This document shows positions 11,673 to 24,332 of a stretch of 60,000 nt of DNA, in pieces. Origin of the DNA: Cryptomeria japonica (Eukaryota > Streptophyta > Pinopsida > Cupressales > Cupressaceae); assembly GCF_030272615.1 (NCBI RefSeq), contig NC_081405.1, positions 475,732,008-475,792,007 on the forward strand, in the 5' to 3' direction. The notes under the pieces were generated by a model that did not search any database, was not told the origin of the DNA, and saw only the letters and a program-made list of their open reading frames with translations. Position 1 is the stretch's first letter; the number at the start of each line of letters is the position of its first letter. The position numbers and the translations under genes are program-made.

Positions 11673-12239
11673 GATGACCTTCCAACAAACTTTTCTCAGA
11701 TGGAGTTGAATACCTTCTCCTTAGAAATACCAAACACCTCTATCACTCTGCTTGAACTACCCGCACAAATATTTCTTAGCAAGATTCAAATCGCCTTTGA
11801 TCGCACAGGAGCTTGAGAGATTTCACAAGAAAATAGGATAAATAAAAATGTGTTGATATTTCCTTATTTATCCTTGAGATTTATCGACGTTATACTATAA
11901 TGGTTAGTTTAGAAACTTACAACTTAAAGTACACTAATTTCACTTTATTGGTTGTTTGTTACCGATATCGATACACAAACAACTAACTCACAAGATATTC
12001 TTCAACCAAGAACTTTTAGACTAGCTTTTATGCATCACAACTATGCAGATATACATATCCTTATATTTGATAAGGGGATTCAAAAGTAATATTACCGTAT
12101 GTGCTCCCCATGGGCATCAGTATGCCTAGTTAGAAGAGGAACTGTCATCACCGATGGATGATGACTTGGTTTCAGAATGACCATCTCCTTCTTTTCCTTG
12201 TTTCTTCTTGATCCATGTTTTTTTCATTTCATTTCTTAC
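11673..12239 (-). other. Spacer between ORF1 and ORF2 of element A
   Basis: About 570 bp without coding signals. This is where a pol gene would sit in an autonomous copia element, and it is absent. AT-rich. Confidence 0.55.
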
Positions 12240-13515
12240 TTATTCAGTTGTCTTCTTTCCTTTCAGGTCATTTTTCTCTTTCTTCTTGCTAAATCGGTTC
12301 TTGTATTCAGACCGGTTGTAGGATCGACCCTTGCATTCTCTGGCTAAGTGGTCGATCTTATGGCAGTTGAAGCATGTCATACTAGTTGTCCTCCATGGTC
12401 CTGAATTGTTTCTTTGGCCCATTCTCATTCTACAGTTTTCTACAACATGACCATAATTACCACACGTGGAACAGGTGCCATTCAACTGATTACTCCTTTT
12501 GTTAGGACTGACCGGTTTGAATGGTGATCTTGATACATTTGACTTGAACCTGCATTCTTCATATCTGTGTCCAAACTTATTGCATGTGGAGCAGTGTCCA
12601 TTAAATCTTTTTCTATTTGACATACTGCTAGATTGAGATCTAAACTCATAAGCAGTCTGGCCATACTTATGACAATTATGGCATCATCCATCAAAGGTGA
12701 AAATCTTCTTTTGACTAACCGATTTATTTCTACAGTCATTAGTCTTATGACCCGATTTACCACAATGATTACAAGAGGATTTGGAAAACTTCATACCTTT
12801 CACTTTTGAATGGTTCCTTTTATCATCCTTCATCTTTTTGGATTTAGATGATTCCCCAATTTCCATAGGACCTGAACCGGGGTAACCAAGGCCGGTTGTA
12901 TCCTTTGTTCTTTTCTGAGCCTTCAACTGTTTATCTACCTTCTCGGAGCTTTCATTGAATTTCCTCAACTTCTCATTTCTCTCATTTTTTAGTTTTCAAC
13001 TCTCTCTTGAGTTGTTCAATCTCTTTCACCATCTTTTCTTTTTCTTCTGTGTTGTCATGAAGTTGCTTATGTATGTATTCATTCTCCTAAGTGAGAATTC
13101 AGATTTCTTCATCTTTCTCAATCATGATTGCATCATTTTCTCTCATAGCATCTTCAACAAGCCTCCTGGCTCTCTCAGATTTTGACAGATCTTATTCTAC
13201 CTCCCTCTTTCTTTCATCAGCACTTCTGCTAGCTTCCAGTATCTCAGTCATTCTTAGGGCCTGACCTTCATGTTCTCTTTTGAGATGTGTGACTTCTTCG
13301 GTCATCTTCTTGTTCTTTTTCATGAGTTTTGAGACTGCTTCTTCAACTTCTTCTGATCCACTATGTTCAGATAATTGATCTATGTTGTCTTGACTCTCAT
13401 TTATTTGTTGAGCTAATTCCTTTCTTTTTGCAAGAGATGTTATGAGTCTCTCTTTCAGCTAAGCAATAATTTTGTTTTCTTCATCAATCTGTTTCTGATA
13501 CCGATATTCTTCCAT
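12240..13515 (-). pseudogene. Element A ORF1: coiled-coil, multi-CCHC gag-like protein, decayed
   Basis: It starts at ATG 13515, only 44 bp after the primer-binding site. The first roughly 180 codons (to about 12980) are Glu/Lys/Leu-rich heptad-like coiled coil with at least five TAG, TGA or TAA interruptions and a frameshift near 13000. Then come zinc knuckles of CX2CX4HX4C form: CNHCGKSGHKTNDC (about 12740-12780), a degenerate one with Gln and Phe replacing His and Cys after an in-frame TGA at 12681-12683, CSTCNKFGHRYEEC (12552-12593), CSTCGNYGHVVENC, and CFNCHKIDHLAREC. It ends Lys-rich at 12240. Multi-knuckle tails of this kind are typical of plant Ty1/copia Gag and bind nucleic acid. The usual N-terminal Gag domain (UBN2-type) is absent, because there is no room for it between the PBS and the coiled coil. 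Confidence 0.7.
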
Positions 13516-13558
13516 GATCTTTATCCTCAATTTGTCAAGCTTCACTCCAGAGGAATAT

Positions 13559-13571
13559 GGCTCTGATACCA
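13559..13571 (-). other. Primer-binding site of element A, initiator-Met tRNA
   Basis: The minus strand reads TGGTATCAGAGCC, two bases inside the LTR end (GGGACTAACA). A perfect iMet complement fixes the orientation and makes the right LTR the 5' LTR. Confidence 0.9.
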
Positions 13572-13573
13572 AT

Positions 13574-13935
13574 TGTTAGTCCCAACTGGTGCTGAGAGGG
13601 GAGGGGTGAATCAACACTTCACCGGTTTTGTTCAATTAAAACTTTAAACTTAAGTTATCACTAACTTAACATTCATCAATATAAATAACTATTGCAGAAG
13701 AATAACCATGCATGAAAAGAAACACAGTGACACCAAGATTTATCTCATGGAAACCCAAATGGGAGAAAACCATGGTGTGAGTAGGAACTCACAAAATTTG
13801 TACTCTTCTGGAGTATGCCCAGTGAAGAGCCATCCATGTTAGGAGATTACAAAGACACTGTTAGGTGCCACCCGATTAAGGGATTTTGTCTAAGGCATGT
13901 TAGTGCCTTTACCCTGTTAAAGGTAGCCTTATCAA
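13574..13935 (-). repeat. 5' LTR of element A, inner segment (LTR positions 1-362)
   Basis: It matches 6889-7250 and stops abruptly where element B begins. The last 289 bp (13647-13935) are present again on the far side of B (32123-32411). It shares diagnostic variants with that far copy (for example ACACAGTGACACC) that the 3' LTR lacks, so both flanks come from the same LTR. Confidence 0.8.
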
Positions 13936-14820
13936 TGTTAAATACTTGAACAGTCCCAAAGACACTAAGAGGGGGGGGCGGTGAATCAGTGTCTAACTGG
14001 TAAACAAAAGATTTAAACTTGTTTTCATCTTTATAACCCAACTTAATATACAGATAAACAAGCAATAAAGCAATAAAGAGAAATAACAATATAACCATTA
14101 ATGCACACCATAACATAGATATTTTTGGTGAGGAAACTCAGTAAGGGAAAAACCTCGGTGGGATTTGTGACCCACAATATTTACACACTGGACAATATGA
14201 ATAAATATTACTTATACAATAGGGGTCTGCACATGTAGGAAGACCAACAACCTAGAGCTCACTGCTCAATCACAAAAAGGAGTCACACTGACTACAAAAT
14301 TGGATGATTGAATCCAATGACAATGTATTGGTCAAAATAGCATTTGCAACGCTAGATTCAGTACCGGTTTAAGCTCTATCAAATACCTCTTTCATAAACC
14401 TTTCTTCTCTCTGCTCTACTCTTATTCGCTCATAAAATTATTACATCAAAATGCATATACAGATATTTGCTCTCATATTCATTACCTAATTACATATCCT
14501 TCCTTTGCTTACATACCATACATACCTTTTTTCACTTACAAAATGACCTATAAGATCTCATACATTTATGAGTCTTTACAGTACATCATGTTGGCTATAC
14601 AATAATATTACAATACAAAACAATATAATTTCCATGTTGGCTCAGAGTGCCGATAAGATCTTCTGTCGATGTAGACTGGGTGCCGGTGTGAATAATCTTG
14701 TTGTGCCTGTCGGTGCTGGTAGATGATGTCTATTGCCGGTGTAACTTGTGAACCATATTACCAGTTGGTTGCCATCAATGACAACATCAACTATTCTCAT
14801 CTAGGTTTATAATGCCAACA
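13936..14820 (-). repeat. 3' LTR of element B (885 bp)
   Basis: It starts TGTTAAATAC and ends AATGCCAACA, next to the purine tract. It aligns along its whole length with 31243-32125. A G-run (aagaggggggggcgg) near 13968-13982 differs in length between the copies. Confidence 0.85.
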
Positions 14821-14832
14821 ATCTCCCCCTTT
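14821..14832 (-). other. Polypurine tract of element B
   Basis: The minus strand reads AAAGGGGGAGAT directly upstream of the 3' LTR (TGTTGGCATT). The tract and the following GCCATCAATGCC context match those of element A, which supports common descent. Confidence 0.8.
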
Positions 14833-15008
14833 GGCATTGATGGCAACACTCATGAGAAAAATCCAAAAATGAAGTCCAAAACTGATCCAAAAATAAGAGT
14901 GCTCCCCCTGAGCAACTGATCTCTTCTGTATATTTTTCTCCACACTACTACTCTCTCTTTGACATCAATGACAAAGGATGTCAAAAAAAGTCAAAGAATT
15001 CAAATATT

Positions 15009-18000
15009 CTACCTCAAAGCCTGTATCTGATTATTTACAATTTGAAAGATATTTGCCAAAATCAAATTAAGACTCTGCATGAATTTAGTGCTATCAGAAA
15101 TAATGGTTTCAGTATGTTGGATCATACCAATCAGATAATGCATCTGTTGCTCCGGTGATCTTTCTCCTTGAATTGTTTCTTTAGACAACTCAATCCATTG
15201 TGTTATAAGGTTGTCCAATCTAGGACCAATTTTATTTTTCAGCTACTGGGCCTTCATTCTTATCCTTGCTTTTTCCTTTTCTAATTTCTCAATCTTTTCT
15301 TCAAAAACTGTCATTTCTTGATAAAAAGCCAAAGTAAGTTTCGAAGAACCTATCATGTTGTCTACTATATCATCAATCTCTTTTTGTGTTTTCTTTATCT
15401 CTTCCTCAATGTCTTCTGTTGGTTGTGAGGCTTGCATGCTTCCTTATACAATTCTTTATATTCCAAAATAGTGGAATTAAGTACTGTTAACAAAGAATCA
15501 ATATGCTCAGTACAATCTTTAATAGTTTTATCAAAGAATTCACTTTTCTCCTTGTTCACCCTTTCTTTAACAGTCTCTTCATTAATTTTATCTACGGTTA
15601 GAATATTTGAAGCAATGAATTTGGACAATGTGTCCAATTTACCTAAAGATCCATCAATATGATCTATCTTACAATCCCGTGCAATCATTTTCAAAATAGG
15701 TAATGTATCATCAATGGCCTTAAATGCTAAGACATTGCAATCTGTGATCCTCTTTATGGAATCCAGAAGTACATATGTTACATTTGTAGGTCTGCGATCC
15801 ATAGTGGAAGTGCTAGGCAGAGTGTGAGGTTCTGCAGTTGGTTTCTTGTCACCTCTGAATGTCTGCACATTAACCTCTACTGCTATCTTGTTTCCATTAT
15901 TGACCTTTTCATTATTCACTATTTCTTATTTTTGCTCACTCTGTGTTTCAATTTTATTTTCAACTTTACCATTATCCTTGCTCTCTGCCTTGTTGACTGT
16001 CGGTTCAACTATACTTTGTTCTTGTCCTTTTCTAGTTTCAGTTTGTGCTTTTATTTCTGCTTCTACCTGTTTCTCAATGTTAAGCTGAGTAGCATCTAGG
16101 ATGGTATCTATTTCCTTAATTTTAGCTGGCATCTCAATGCTCTGAGAGTCAATAGCATTGACTGATGACTCAGAGATCTCAATATTTGTAGCTTCAGTTT
16201 TATTTACCTCTAAGGTTTCCTTATCCATGATAGTGTTGAAAACCTGAGTGTCCATATTTATAGTAAAAAGAATGTTTGAATTCGGATTAGTATCATCTTG
16301 TGTCATTTCTTCTTCCTTGTCTTCTGGTTGACTTTCAGTTTGTACCGGTATCTCTGTAGTTATTGGTCGGGTATCCTATGCCGGTGGAGGAAGGTTGACT
16401 ACTATATCAGGTACACTACCAATTTTACCTTTACCTTTATCCTTCTGATATACCTTTGCAAAAGACATCCATTTTTTGTCTATCCTTTTCTTCTTTCTTC
16501 TCTTTTTCCACAAAAAATATATCCCATTTGTCTAACGTTTCATCTGCTATTTCTTTCACTCTACCTGCCATAAGGCTAACCTGTCAGTGACTACTCACAA
16601 AAACTATTCTATTTGCTTATGATATTAAGTCATCAAATTCCTGTTTGGAATTAATAGGATGTACAATAAGTAGAGCCTCTACTTTCAATTTCTTATCTAA
16701 TTCCATTACCAACATTCTTTTTTCCTCTAGCCTCAAGTATAAATCATTAGGCAGATCATCTACAACCTCAATAAGAACTTTCTTGTATATGTCAAGGTAC
16801 AAAATAATGCTTTCTTCTATAGTGTCTTTATCCAAATCCTTGAAAGAATGATAAATTTTATTCACATTGCTAAGGTTACCTTCTTGTGTGATTTCATTGA
16901 TCAACTCTTCCGGTGTAAGAGTATTTGGTTCCTTAGGTTTTGATTTCTTCTTTGGAGTTACCCTCTTCTTCGAACCACTAAGCTCTCTTATAGCCTGTTG
17001 CTTCTTTCTTTGAGTTATTGACTTCTTGGGAGATGGAGTAGGTGTCAGTGAGGGTTTTCATTTCTTCTTGTCCACTCTCTTGAATTCAGCTTCCCTATCA
17101 TCGTCAAAATCAAAGGAAGTAGCCACAGGGGAAATGTGAGCTACCGATATTTTCTCTAATTGACTTTCTATCACACTAGTAGCAATACCGCTAAGATTCA
17201 TCAAACCTTCTGTAACATCTTTTACCATTTTAGAAGCATCTTTCATGAATTTGTCTCTTTTCTTTCTCTGCTTTATCATAGCTACATCACTTTCAATGGT
17301 TTCAGCATTACCAAATATTTTCTCTGTTGGTTCTGGTGGAGCATCTAGGAGTATTTTTGCATATGAGTCCAAGATGTGAGAGTCCACCTCATATCCCATT
17401 TCAGTAATCCATACAGTTCTAGGTCTAACTTCTTTCATCCAGATTTCATCTCTCTTCACTACAAAGCATATTTATTTGTCATATTTATCTACGATGCTCT
17501 ATGGAATCCTTCCCCTCTATTTCATTTTAGTTTCAAAATTCTTAAAGTAATCTTTAACCAACTCATCACTGTTAGCGCCCATATCGGTAATTGCCTCCTT
17601 TATCTGTTTTCCAATAGAAATATCATAGGCAAAATCCTTGTGACCCATGTTGGGGATCTCTTTTGAAAAGTAAAGCATTAAACACACTAACAGGCTTCCA
17701 AATTTGAAGGTTCCTTTCTTATCACCTTTGATCTTATGCAAATTCTCTAATAGTTCATCCTTTTACCATTCAAAAATATAAATCTTTGCATTGTTCACTA
17801 TCATCTCATGTGCACTATGAATGCATAAGCTAGATACATAATTCAATCTATTTGTGTGACCAACTTTATATCCAATGACCATGCTAGAAAATTTAACATT
17901 TTTATCCTTTATGTCATTGACCCTAAGTGACTGATTGTCAAATGTGGCTCTGGTTAGGCTTATAACCTCCTTGTTAGGGATTTTATTCTTATTGTTAGGT

Positions 18001-18448
18001 CTAGAACCGGTGGAGGGTAAACCAGTAACAACCATGATAGCTTCCTTGGTAATCTTAAATGCTGATTCCAACCACATAAATTCTCTGTGAACCCTGCTAA
18101 GGACATAGCAGCCGACTTCATCTGAGAATTTTGGCATATGGAGGATGTCTATGAAACCTAAATCCTCAGCTACCTTATGTTCCGGTTTCACTACCCCATT
18201 CTTGTCAGTGATTAGATTCATTTACATGTTCATCAAATCTTTAGACCCTAAACTTTCTATGTAACAATGTATGTATGCCCTAGGTCTTCAGTAAATGCGA
18301 CTCCCTTTGGGATTTTAGAGAATGCACCAATAGAATCATCCTATTTTGCTATCTTAGGAATGATCTTGGAAATGGGTCTAGGTTGTTTAATGTTTTCCAC
18401 AATGGTAGGGTTTGCTACGAATTCGGGAACAGAAGATGAAGATGCCAT
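15009..18448 (-). pseudogene. Element B ORF2: large protein of unknown function, decayed
   Basis: ATG at 18448 (protein begins MASSSSVPEF), stop at 15009, about 1,146 codons with roughly four frameshifts and stops such as TAG near 18341, TAA near 17760, and TAG, TAG and TAA around 17467-17516. It has WLESAFKITKEAIMVVTG (about 18020-18075), TFKFGSLLVC about 113 residues later (about 17690-17720) and WITEMGYEV (about 17390-17415), matching A ORF2. The C-terminal third (16310-15009) is acidic and coiled-coil-like. A basic SPKKSITQRKKQQ-type stretch lies near 17000. It sits where pol would be in an autonomous element. No protease, integrase or reverse transcriptase motif was seen. It resembles the ill-defined plant-transposon-associated proteins only in general character. 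The function is unknown. Confidence 0.6.
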
Positions 18449-18739
18449 TGCGAAAGATAAATACCTTTTAACTGTGAAATTTTTGAATGCTCTGAAAAGA
18501 CCTTGTTGCTTCGCCTTCGAAATGCCCTTTCTCAATTTTTCTCTCTTCGAATGCTTGGATGCTTGGTGAATTGAAATGAGATGTTACAATGCCTTTATAA
18601 CCAAAAATTGACTTACAACCGCAATAAATGCTTCGCTGGTGAAGTGAAGACTCCACATATCTACCGGTCAAGAAGAAATATAACTTCTTACCATCAACCG
18701 AGGATAAATGCATGATTTTCAATTTGTTGCCTTACCCCT

Positions 18740-19855
18740 AAGGATTATTCCTTAGTTAGATGAAGAATCTCCTATCGGTGCAGGATTACCCTATTTTGTC
18801 GGTGCAGTGATAGATTCATCTCCTCTCTGATCTCTCTTCCTAATCCATTGTTTTGAAAATTGTTGCTTGATTTCAGTCACCTTCTCTTTGCCTTTATTAT
18901 TGGATCCTTTATTGTTCGCCGATATAGTCTTGCTTCTACAAAATTTTGCAATATGCCCAATCTTGTTACATGCATAACAGGTTACATTTTTTCTCTGAAT
19001 AGCCTTTCCATTACCTTGACTGGTTTGAGTTCTGCATTAATTAGATAAATGTCCAAATCTACCACAAACATAGCATTTCACATTCATTCTGCAATTGTCT
19101 GAGTTATGACCATTTTTTATTGCATTTGGAACATTGACCGGTGGGTAAGTTTGTATTCTGATTATTCCTAAATTTGCACTTATTTTCTCTATGACCAAAT
19201 TTGTTGCAATTAAAACATTTTCCATTAAATTTATAAGCATTAGGTTGCCTTAACGGTTTGCTATGATTATGATTGTTTGGAGTCCCAAAAATTTCTCCAT
19301 GTTCAAATTCAAGTACATTTGTTTCTCCATCAAGTTTCTAACTTTTTAGCATATCATCAAGATTATCTGAACTCTTCTTGAATTTTTCTTTGTATTCGTT
19401 TGCAGTGACCAACTCACTTTCTAAAGTGCTAACTTGTCTCAAAATTTCCTCTTTGTCATGTTGCATGTGAATCAAATCAGTTTTAAGCATATCATTTTCA
19501 TACCTAAGCCTTTGAGATTCATCTGATATTTCATTGTCTTCTAGCCAAATCTTCTTCATTCCTCTTTCTATCTTCAATATCCTTGCATAGTCTCATGGTT
19601 AAATCTTGCATCTCATTCTTCATGTTACTATTCTCTTGTCTCAATTTGTCTACAATATCTCTAAGAGTTTCTTTTTCTTCATTATCTTGAATTTGCAATT
19701 GCACATGTAGTTTTTCTCTCTTATTCTATGCTATAACCAAGTTATCTTGAAGTGCTTTGATAAATTCACGAGCAGTTCTAAGTTCATCTTCTAGTTTGAT
19801 ATTCTTCAATTTTTCTGCATCAAAATCTACAAGGGCTCCTTCCAAGTGTTGTCTC
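18740..19855 (-). pseudogene. Element B ORF1: coiled-coil, CCHC gag-like protein, split by element C
   Basis: The first codons lie on the other side of element C (31171-31156, ATG at 31171). The frame continues without a break at 19850 when C and one target copy are set aside, so C inserted about five codons into the gene. 19855-19330 encodes a charged coiled coil. Four CX2CX4HX4C knuckles follow between about 19220 and 18930: CFNCNKFGHRENKC, CSKCNKK-GHNSDNC (1-nt frameshift inside), CYVCGRFGHLSN with a TAA just before its last Cys, and CYACNKIGHIAKFC. The plan and the start right after the PBS match element A. The end near 18740 is approximate. Confidence 0.65.
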
Positions 19856-22800
19856 TGTTGGGACTGATTAAAATTGAGTCAAGTTTAGAGGCCCATTTCA
19901 AAATTTTGCTCGGTATGTCAGAAAGGCACCTAAATGAGTCAGTTTGAATGGCCTAGTTTGCGAGAGGGCAAAATGGATCTAGTTGATTTTCAGGGGGTAA
20001 GGCTCGGGATTCATGTCCCACACCTTTAATTTGGCCTATTAAGTGATGTGCAACTTTCAGAATTCAATTTGGATAAGTTTATGAGGTACTCATTTTGAGG
20101 GGTGATCTGAAAGTGCATTTTAGGCATCAAATGCAGATTTTATTGAGTAGCCCACTTTGACCAATTACATCTTTTGCCCTGTTGATCGTCATGGATAAGT
20201 TCAAAGTGGATTCAATTCTATGCATAAATGTGAGTTAGTCTGCAAAATTTCAAGTCCTAACGAATCCATTTGCTCGGTTTTCAAAGCCAAATCTGTTTGC
20301 AGTTTGTGTGGTTTGGCAAGTCCATGTTTTGACAGCTAGTCGGAGCCCTGTTTTGCATAAGTGTAAAAGTTGCCTCAGTAAGTGTCATGCCATAATGTTT
20401 GCTCTAGGTTATTAATGGTATAAATGATGAGCTACGTTTCAAATTTCAGGCCTCTGTCAATCCGTTTGATCGGTTTTCAAAAGAGCTCATTTTGCCATCA
20501 AATGCAGTTATCCGTACTTTCAATGCTATATTAGTTAATGTAGCCATTTTTGTGAGCGCGCCGTTTGCATCCTGTCAGTCTGGTGATCGAACTGATAATT
20601 CAAAGTTTTAATATGTACTTAAAGGTACCTATGTTTCAAATTTGAGGGCCTATGGAGGTCGTTTGATATTTTTGAGAAAGGCGTCATGTGTTGCAAGGAC
20701 ATTGACTTCATCAGGTCTGCAGTGTCGACAAAGCTAGTTGGGCATTTTCAAAAATTAATATCTCTTTTCTCGGGACTCATCTTGAGAAACCGTTTGGTAG
20801 AAGTCATCCTTGTATATCAGGGTACACGCCTGTCAGATGGCGAGCTCCAGAAAGGTGTTTTGACAGGTTTGAAAATTACGTCTTCGCGATTAAATGTGGA
20901 AATTGTGGCGTAATTGCCTGAAGGTTGTAAAATGCGGATTAATGATCCAAAAATGACGCCGATCATTTACAGAGGTATGTTTGAGGTCCGTGGAGCATTT
21001 CAGAAGTTAGTTGTTTGAAAACGAAAATTTTTTTAGTCGGACCCACTTTGGGGCCCGACTTGGCTCATGCCTGTGCATTAATTTTGTGACAGAATGGTTT
21101 TCATTTCATGGAATTTCAACTTCTAGACATAATCGAGGAAGTGATTAATGCTATTGGCTTACTCAAGGTTGAATGTTCTATAGTGGTGTATTAGAGATTC
21201 CAATCTTTAAAAAAAAAAAAAAAAACTTATGCAATGGAAGCCGATGGTCTTGGAATAGATGTTTGAAACATCAAAAACTCCATGCAATGGCATTATGGTA
21301 GCTGGAGTGTGGTACGTGGGTCTTCATGTGTGCTCTTTAATTTCAAGTGTGGTGTGGATCTCCTTTCCTTAGTCTTCCCTGCTATGTAGAGAGCAAATTT
21401 GGGAAAATAAATTGAAATCATCAAGCAAATACAATTCTTCAGCAATGCATTTGGCAAGTGTGTTGCCAATGTTGTGACTTTTCCTGGCATCTTCCCTATG
21501 CATGGTATCTAAAGTTTGGAGCTAATCCTCTCCTTTGCAAGAATGGTGGAGGAGCACCAATATGAATTCTTTTTATACAATTGCAATGATGGCAGGTAAC
21601 GTGATGGAAGGGGATGATATCAGAAGTCATATAACATTCAGCATTCAAAAAAAACAAACTCCAAATTAATGCAATATGAGAGGAGGAAATTAGTGTTGAT
21701 GGAGTTGAAAACCAACAGCAAATTGTAACTGTTGCAATTCCCCCTCACCCCACGTGATGCTCAGGCAACATTTTTTTTTAAAAACTTCAAAGCTTTTACA
21801 ATGGAGCTGCAATTAGCAATGATCCTCTGTGTGGTATGAAGGTTTGAGAGACTGTTAGAAGCTACAACAGCATTGAAAACCTTAAGTAAATTGCGAGTGG
21901 CATATGGAATGCCAAAAAACTTCCACAACAAATATTTGCCAGTTTCCCCTCTTGCGCGATTGTTGAAAAGGGGCATTAAAGTAGGTTTATGCAAATGATA
22001 TTTGGCAAGGTAAGATGCCACAGACTTCCCCTAGGTGTGGATGGCCATAAAGGCAGCATTGAAGTTTCAAAGTAGAGGCATTGCAAGTCAGAATGTTGTT
22101 CTCCTCTTGCGTGCCATGTGAGAAGATTGAGTTTTTTTTAAGAAAACAATGTAGTTTGTTCGGTGTAAAACCTCCTTCCCCATGTGAAAGTCTCTGGTCA
22201 GTGAAAGGGCAAATGCAATGTGATGGTGTATAGCAGCCTGTAGTTCCAAATGATCATGTGGTGTCTTCTCTCCTTCAGCTTGAATAAAACAGCAAGTCCC
22301 CTCCCACGTGATTGGTGATAAAGGCCATTGAAACATGGAATAATGCCAAATGTAATAGTATTCTCCTGCATGGAGTTATGGAGAGACAGCGTTGAGAATC
22401 AAATGCAATTGGCATGTATGGCATTGGAGTTTAAAGAGTGCAGAAGATTAGCAAATGAAGGCCAGTCCTCCCTCTCTGTGGCATTGAAAACTTCCTTAAA
22501 ATCTCCAATAAAATGCACTGGCAGCCATGAAAGTCCCAGAAATTGCTTCAAAGTGCATTACCAGGCTTAATCGCATTATCCCACATTGGCTGGGCGAAGA
22601 TCTTCTTTAATATTTAAAAGCAATAACGCACACATCTATAATGTCTAAGCCATAAAGGCTTTTGATGGATGGTGCTTGATGGCACTTAAGGTGGGCCCAC
22701 GCGCGAGCACACATCCCGAGGGAACAGAGGAGGTGATTGAGCGACGACCAAGTGGACCCCATGCATGCACGCTTCTCGAGGCAGATAGGAGGAATTTTGC

Positions 22801-24310
22801 AGAGAAAGGTCAGGTTAACGAGTGAGCAAGTTTGAGATGGATCAACAGTGCGCGCTATTTCGTGAAAGGAAGATGCACGCGAGTTACACCCTGCAAAGTT
22901 GCGAAAGCCAGGTGGCGAGTACAGTCAGCGGTCCAGCAGGCGGGTCCTGGTGAGGTGGTGCAAAGGTGGTGCCTAGGTGGCGATGACGTGGTACACACAT
23001 GGCAGCCAAGTGGCAGTGACAAAGCAGATGATGTGGCGATGATGAGGTGTCATCCCAGGTGGCGTCCGATTAACCCCATCGACCAATCAGATCCCGCCAC
23101 ATGGCAAAGCGTCAGGACCAAATGGAGGCAAAAATCAAATTTAAAATGAGTAAATGATATAGTTTGAACTATATTAAATTTCAAAAAATTTAAATGACTG
23201 AGCACATTGGAGAATTAATTCGCCCAGGGTCTCAGTTTTGGCCAAAATATAAAGTGTTATATATCGCCGGAAAGCTCTCGGAATGAGGAATCTGATTATG
23301 AGGTTAATTTTGACAAATGTGGGATATTTTGGAAGCAGTTTCCATGGGAACAAAATTCAATTAGAGAGGAGACACTTGGCAATTTAGTTGCAGATTTGAT
23401 TTGGTTCCCTCTCTCTTTTTATTCCCAATTCTTCTTAGTTGTAAGGGTTCTAGAAATTTGGAGAATGGCTCTATTTTTTCATGGCTTCTAATTCTGAGTA
23501 TTCTTCCAGATTGTACAGAGAAGGGTTATCCTTTCAGTAATGGAGTTCAATTCTTTGCTATAGGTGTTCTTAGCTGCAGGTTCTTGTGTATGTAAGGCAT
23601 GCACAAATTTACACAGAAGTTGTCTCTGGATTTGTATTTTCATTATATTCAGATCAGATCCTCAAGGAGGATGAGATTTGTTATCTCAAGGAGGTAATTG
23701 TGATTGTTTGCAAGGATTCTTCAAGGAAGAATTTAAATTCTGTAATAAATCATGAATAATGGAATATAGTGTCTAGATTTGATATTTTATGTGAGTGAGC
23801 TAAGTAATGCATTTATGAAAGGCATTAAATGCATGAATATTTAATAATGAAGATGGATTTTCAGTATAAGGTTTCATTTATAGTTTGATGTGTGACTTTG
23901 TTGCCCTTGGATAAGGCACTGATCTTACAAGTTTGGGGATGTCTTTCAGATCAAACAATTTAAAAGATAAATCTATTTCCCTTTATGTTTAGGGGTGTGC
24001 TCTTCTCATTCCAAGCTCTATTTTCGTTTATGATTTATACAGATCTAGCCAATCTGTAGTGTGTTCCTAATTTGGTGAGCTTGTGGAATGGTTTGTTTGC
24101 TCATTGTTGATGCAGTCTTATGTTTGTGATTGTTGTATTCAATGCATCAAAAGGGTGTCCCCCCCTAGGTCTAGCAGAACCTGAAGTGCAGGAGGATCAT
24201 TAGGATCCTATGTTATGTTGTCCAAGCCCTGAGGTGTTTCATTGATTGAGAGCGGCTATCTCATAAATAGATTTGCAGGTGTCTTGGGTTATCACTTTTG
24301 GTGAACAACA
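19856..24310 (+). repeat. 5' LTR of element C (4,455 bp)
   Basis: It has TG...CA ends and aligns end to end with 26690-31155. Inside are a poly-A run (about 21210-21226), a G-box-rich stretch (22680-23110), a TATA-like element at 23247-23254 and G-box cores CACGTG at 21751-21756 and 22305-22310. ORFs of 65-86 codons recur in both LTRs (for example 20686-20913 plus, and 21761-22021 and 22088-22336 minus), but that follows from the LTR duplication. None has a recognisable domain. Confidence 0.85.
22680..23260 (+). promoter_or_regulatory. Probable LTR promoter of element C
   Basis: GC-richer than the surroundings and dense in ACGT- and GTGGC-type motifs (gatgacgtgg, ccaagtggcag, gatgatgtggcg, ccaggtggcg), the kind bound by plant bZIP factors. 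It ends about 140 bp before a TATA-like ATATAAAG at 23247-23254. The same block sits at 29515-30095 in the other LTR, which additionally keeps about 16 bp with a further ACACGTGGC. Promoter function is inferred from motifs only. Confidence 0.4.
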
Positions 24311-24314
24311 AAAA

Positions 24315-24332
24315 TGGCGACTCTGCTGGGGA
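24315..24332 (+). other. Primer-binding site of element C
   Basis: TGGCGACTCTGCTGGGGA begins four bases after the LTR end. This PBS style is familiar from Tat/Ogre-type Ty3/gypsy elements, where it is assigned to a tRNA-Arg. The tRNA identity is from memory and was not checked. Confidence 0.7.

Noticed and set aside
20686-20913. 75-codon ORF present twice (also 27521-27748)
   Set aside because: The second copy exists only because it lies in the LTRs of element C. It has no domain.
21761-22336. Minus-strand ORFs of 86 and 82 codons repeated at 28595-29170
   Set aside because: Conserved through LTR duplication only. The first starts with GTG, there is no recognisable domain, and they oppose the element's sense strand.
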